Shown piece after piece: positions 62,430 through 64,000 of a stretch of 64,000 nucleotides of DNA; position 1 is the first letter of the stretch; every line of letters starts with the position of its first letter. Both the position numbers and the translations under genes were made by a program. Origin of the DNA: Leishmania infantum JPCM5 (taxonomy: Eukaryota > Euglenozoa > Kinetoplastea > Trypanosomatida > Trypanosomatidae). The stretch is taken from positions 258,001-322,000 of the forward strand of contig NC_009415.2 of the NCBI RefSeq assembly GCF_000002875.2. Direction: 5' to 3'. A model generated the notes under the pieces. The model did no database searches. It worked only from the letters and a program-made list of their open reading frames with translations, and was not told where the DNA came from.

Positions 62430-62640
62430 GACGGCGGTGGTAGGGGATAGTAGCCGGGGTGCCATTCGCCGTTTCCAAACACAACCGGTGTTGGCGGAGG
62501 TGGCAACTGCCCATGCTCGTAGGCTGACGTGGATGGGAGGAGGTGCCTAATAGACTACAGCCGCTGTCAGCAGACAAGCTGCTGGGTACGCCACCACACT
62601 GGAAAGAAGACTGTAAGCGTTCGTCAACGGGTAGGGAGCC
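62430..62640 (-). pseudogene. Second decayed proline/tyrosine-rich fragment
   Basis: Minus-strand translation gives SAYEHGQLPPPPTPVVFGNG followed by EWHPGYYPLPPPSR and a TAG at ~62,431. Upstream, in another frame, GKYTTEAPYPLTNAYSLL is read near 62,620-62,670. Same style as the relics at 60.7 and 63.5 kb, suggesting a tandem series of dead copies. Confidence 0.45.
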
Positions 62641-63530
62641 TCGGTGGTGTACTTACCGGGCTAGAGATAGCCGGGCGCTCATTAGGTGGTGGGCTCGTGT
62701 CTTGTCAGGGGTGCCTTCCCGTGTACGGAACAAGGATAAAGGGTTCAGCCGCATGGTCGCATTTCAAGTGGTCACGAAGGGGCAGTCGTGAGAGATGCGG
62801 GGCGAGAGATAAAAAAAAAGAGATGGAAGAATAAGCGGCGTGCCTACACGGCACACCATGATACTCGGCAGATGCACGAGTCGCCAAGGGGCTTTGAGGC
62901 CGCTCCGGCCCAGCTCCTCAGCGCCACTGAGCCGTCAGCACTGGCGCGTCGATATCTAGGGAAAAAAGTACCCGTAATGCGCAAGAGCGCTACCTGATGC
63001 ACATGCCACCACTTGCTGCAGAGTTATCAGGTAAGTTTCCGTGGCGTCACGGTCACCACATGGTAGCCCACTCACCGGCGGAGATGATGAGCCGAGTGGG
63101 TGGGCTGGCGGAGATCAGAAGAGGACAAGAGGGAGGCAATTTAGCGAGAACGTCAAGCCCGATGCGGCGGAAGCAATGTATGCAGGGACAACAGTCAGGA
63201 AAAAAAAAACATGTTCGCAGCAGAGAAACACACACAAAAAAGAGGACGGTGCCGATGGAAACGAACAGGTGCGAGGCAACAGCAACTGACATCCATACAA
63301 CACCGGCACACGGCGAAGGCGGCCCATGCAGAGGCCGTGAGTCACAGAGACAGGAAGAAAAATAAAAACATCACAGTGGGTCATCAGTATAGTTCGGAGA
63401 AGGGCAACGGAAGGAATAGTGCGGCCCAAGAAGTGATAGTGTTGTGCAGTTTCAGCATCGATTTAAGAGTGTCACAGGCGCGCTTACGCCGAGGTGAAGT
63501 GGACTTCGCTGTCGTTTTATGAATTCCAAC
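62641..63530. other. Intergenic, no gene recognised
   Basis: No convincing coding sequence. Purine-rich plus-strand tracts at 62,790-62,835 and 63,200-63,245. Confidence 0.45.
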
Positions 63531-63968
63531 CTACCAGAGACCGCCGTGTTGTTGGCACCCTGGCCGGCCTGGTGCTCCGCCAAAACTGCCAAGCCCGTCT
63601 GGAGGACCGCCAAAGACGCCGGGACCACCAAACCCGCCAGGTGGACCTGGTGGGTTGCCATGGTGGTGATGGTGAGTTGGGTCTAGCAAGACATCCAGAA
63701 GTCCCGGACGCGGCGGCGGCGACGGTGGGAAGAGCCCTTGCTCATAGCCGTAGGGGCCCTCACTCACAACCACTGTCGTGGTCGGCAGTGGAGGCTGTGG
63801 CGCCGGTAGGTATGCATAGGTCGTCTGGGGCTGCTGCAGAGGAGGCGCTGCCTGATGGAACATGTTGAGCGTGGGTTGGTCGTAGTGGCTGTACGCCGTC
63901 TCGGGCTGCTGCTGGGGTGGGTAGGCGCCGTATGTGGTGTGCTAACCAGGAAAAGGATAGTCGACCAT
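63531..63968 (-). pseudogene. Proline/glycine/tyrosine-rich protein, interrupted by TAG at codon 9
   Basis: The ATG at 63968 reads MVDYPFPG, then TAG (63942-63944), then continues in the same frame for 136 codons: HTTYGAYPPQQQPETAYSHY, NMFHQAAPPLQQPQTTYAYL, LPTTTVVVSEGPYGYEQGLF, a DPTHHHHHGNPPGPPGG stretch and a Gly/Pro-rich end with TAG at 63531. The low-complexity tail recalls the C2 protein at 32.6 kb. A single change from CAG (Gln) to TAG would explain the break. It may be a pseudogene, or translation may begin at the later ATG (63864) and give 110 residues. The window ends 32 bases upstream of the ATG, so upstream exons or a C2 domain farther right cannot be checked. Confidence 0.5.
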
Positions 63969-64000
63969 GGCTAGCGGCGAGGTTATGGACCTGACAACGC

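Noticed and set aside
1940..63968. Reassignment of TAG to an amino acid
   Set aside because: Clear genes such as those at 37812, 56141 and 28533 end in TAG where their protein families end, so TAG works as a stop here.
1..64000. Strand-switch region or tRNA/rRNA cluster
   Set aside because: All supported genes are on the minus strand and I found no tRNA- or rRNA-like sequence by eye.

Overview
The window reads as nuclear DNA of a trypanosomatid, most likely Leishmania. Every supported protein gene lies on the minus strand, as in one polycistronic transcription unit running right to left, with no sign of introns. Coding DNA is GC-rich, and gaps carry purine tracts on the plus strand (polypyrimidine in the sense direction, as expected before trans-splice acceptors) plus CA/GT microsatellites. 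Gene families (nodulin-like MFS transporter, BAR-like coiled-coil proteins, small C2 proteins, class 3 lipases), SIDER2-like retroposons and an ingi/L1Tc-type (DIRE) relic all fit Leishmania. Species and chromosome cannot be fixed from sequence alone.

Layout, left to right: a small hypothetical gene interrupted by TAG (1.9-2.5 kb); an 86-bp ghost of the MFS gene (4.1 kb); a 979-aa MFS/nodulin-like transporter (7.1-10.1 kb); a possible 110-aa gene (12.0 kb); a ubiquitin-like/coiled-coil/CesT-like protein (13.4-14.4 kb); a BAR-like cluster of two intact genes (17.3, 22.6 kb) and two decayed copies (15.3, 19.6 kb); a SIDER2 element followed by a BAR-like gene cut by an in-frame TAG (26.9-29.8 kb); two C2-domain genes (30.8, 32.6 kb); an unrecognised relic (35.1-35.9 kb); two paralogous multi-pass membrane proteins sharing a near-identical 442-bp core (37.8, 41.1 kb); a broken third copy (45.3 kb) beside another unknown relic (44.5 kb); a DIRE retroposon carcass (46.4-47.6 kb); an intact secreted class 3 lipase (48.8 kb) and a frameshifted lipase (51.3 kb); a ~4-kb duplication of the 26.9-30.9 kb segment with an intact BAR-like gene, framed by SIDER2-bearing direct repeats (54.4-59.2 kb); a plus-strand recombinase-like relic (59.6-60.4 kb); and decayed proline/tyrosine-rich coding sequence to the right edge.

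The theme is paralogue birth and death. Tandem families grow by duplication, exchange sequence by gene conversion, and decay in place. The best evidence is the 4-kb duplication: the right-hand copy ends with a truncated tail of the neighbouring C2 gene, which shows its direction of origin, and its boundaries coincide with SIDER2 repeats. Nothing in the window looks like a known operon-style pathway. The shared theme of the intact genes is membranes: membrane-shaping (BAR-like), membrane-binding (C2), lipid-cleaving (lipase) and membrane-embedded (MFS, multi-pass) proteins.
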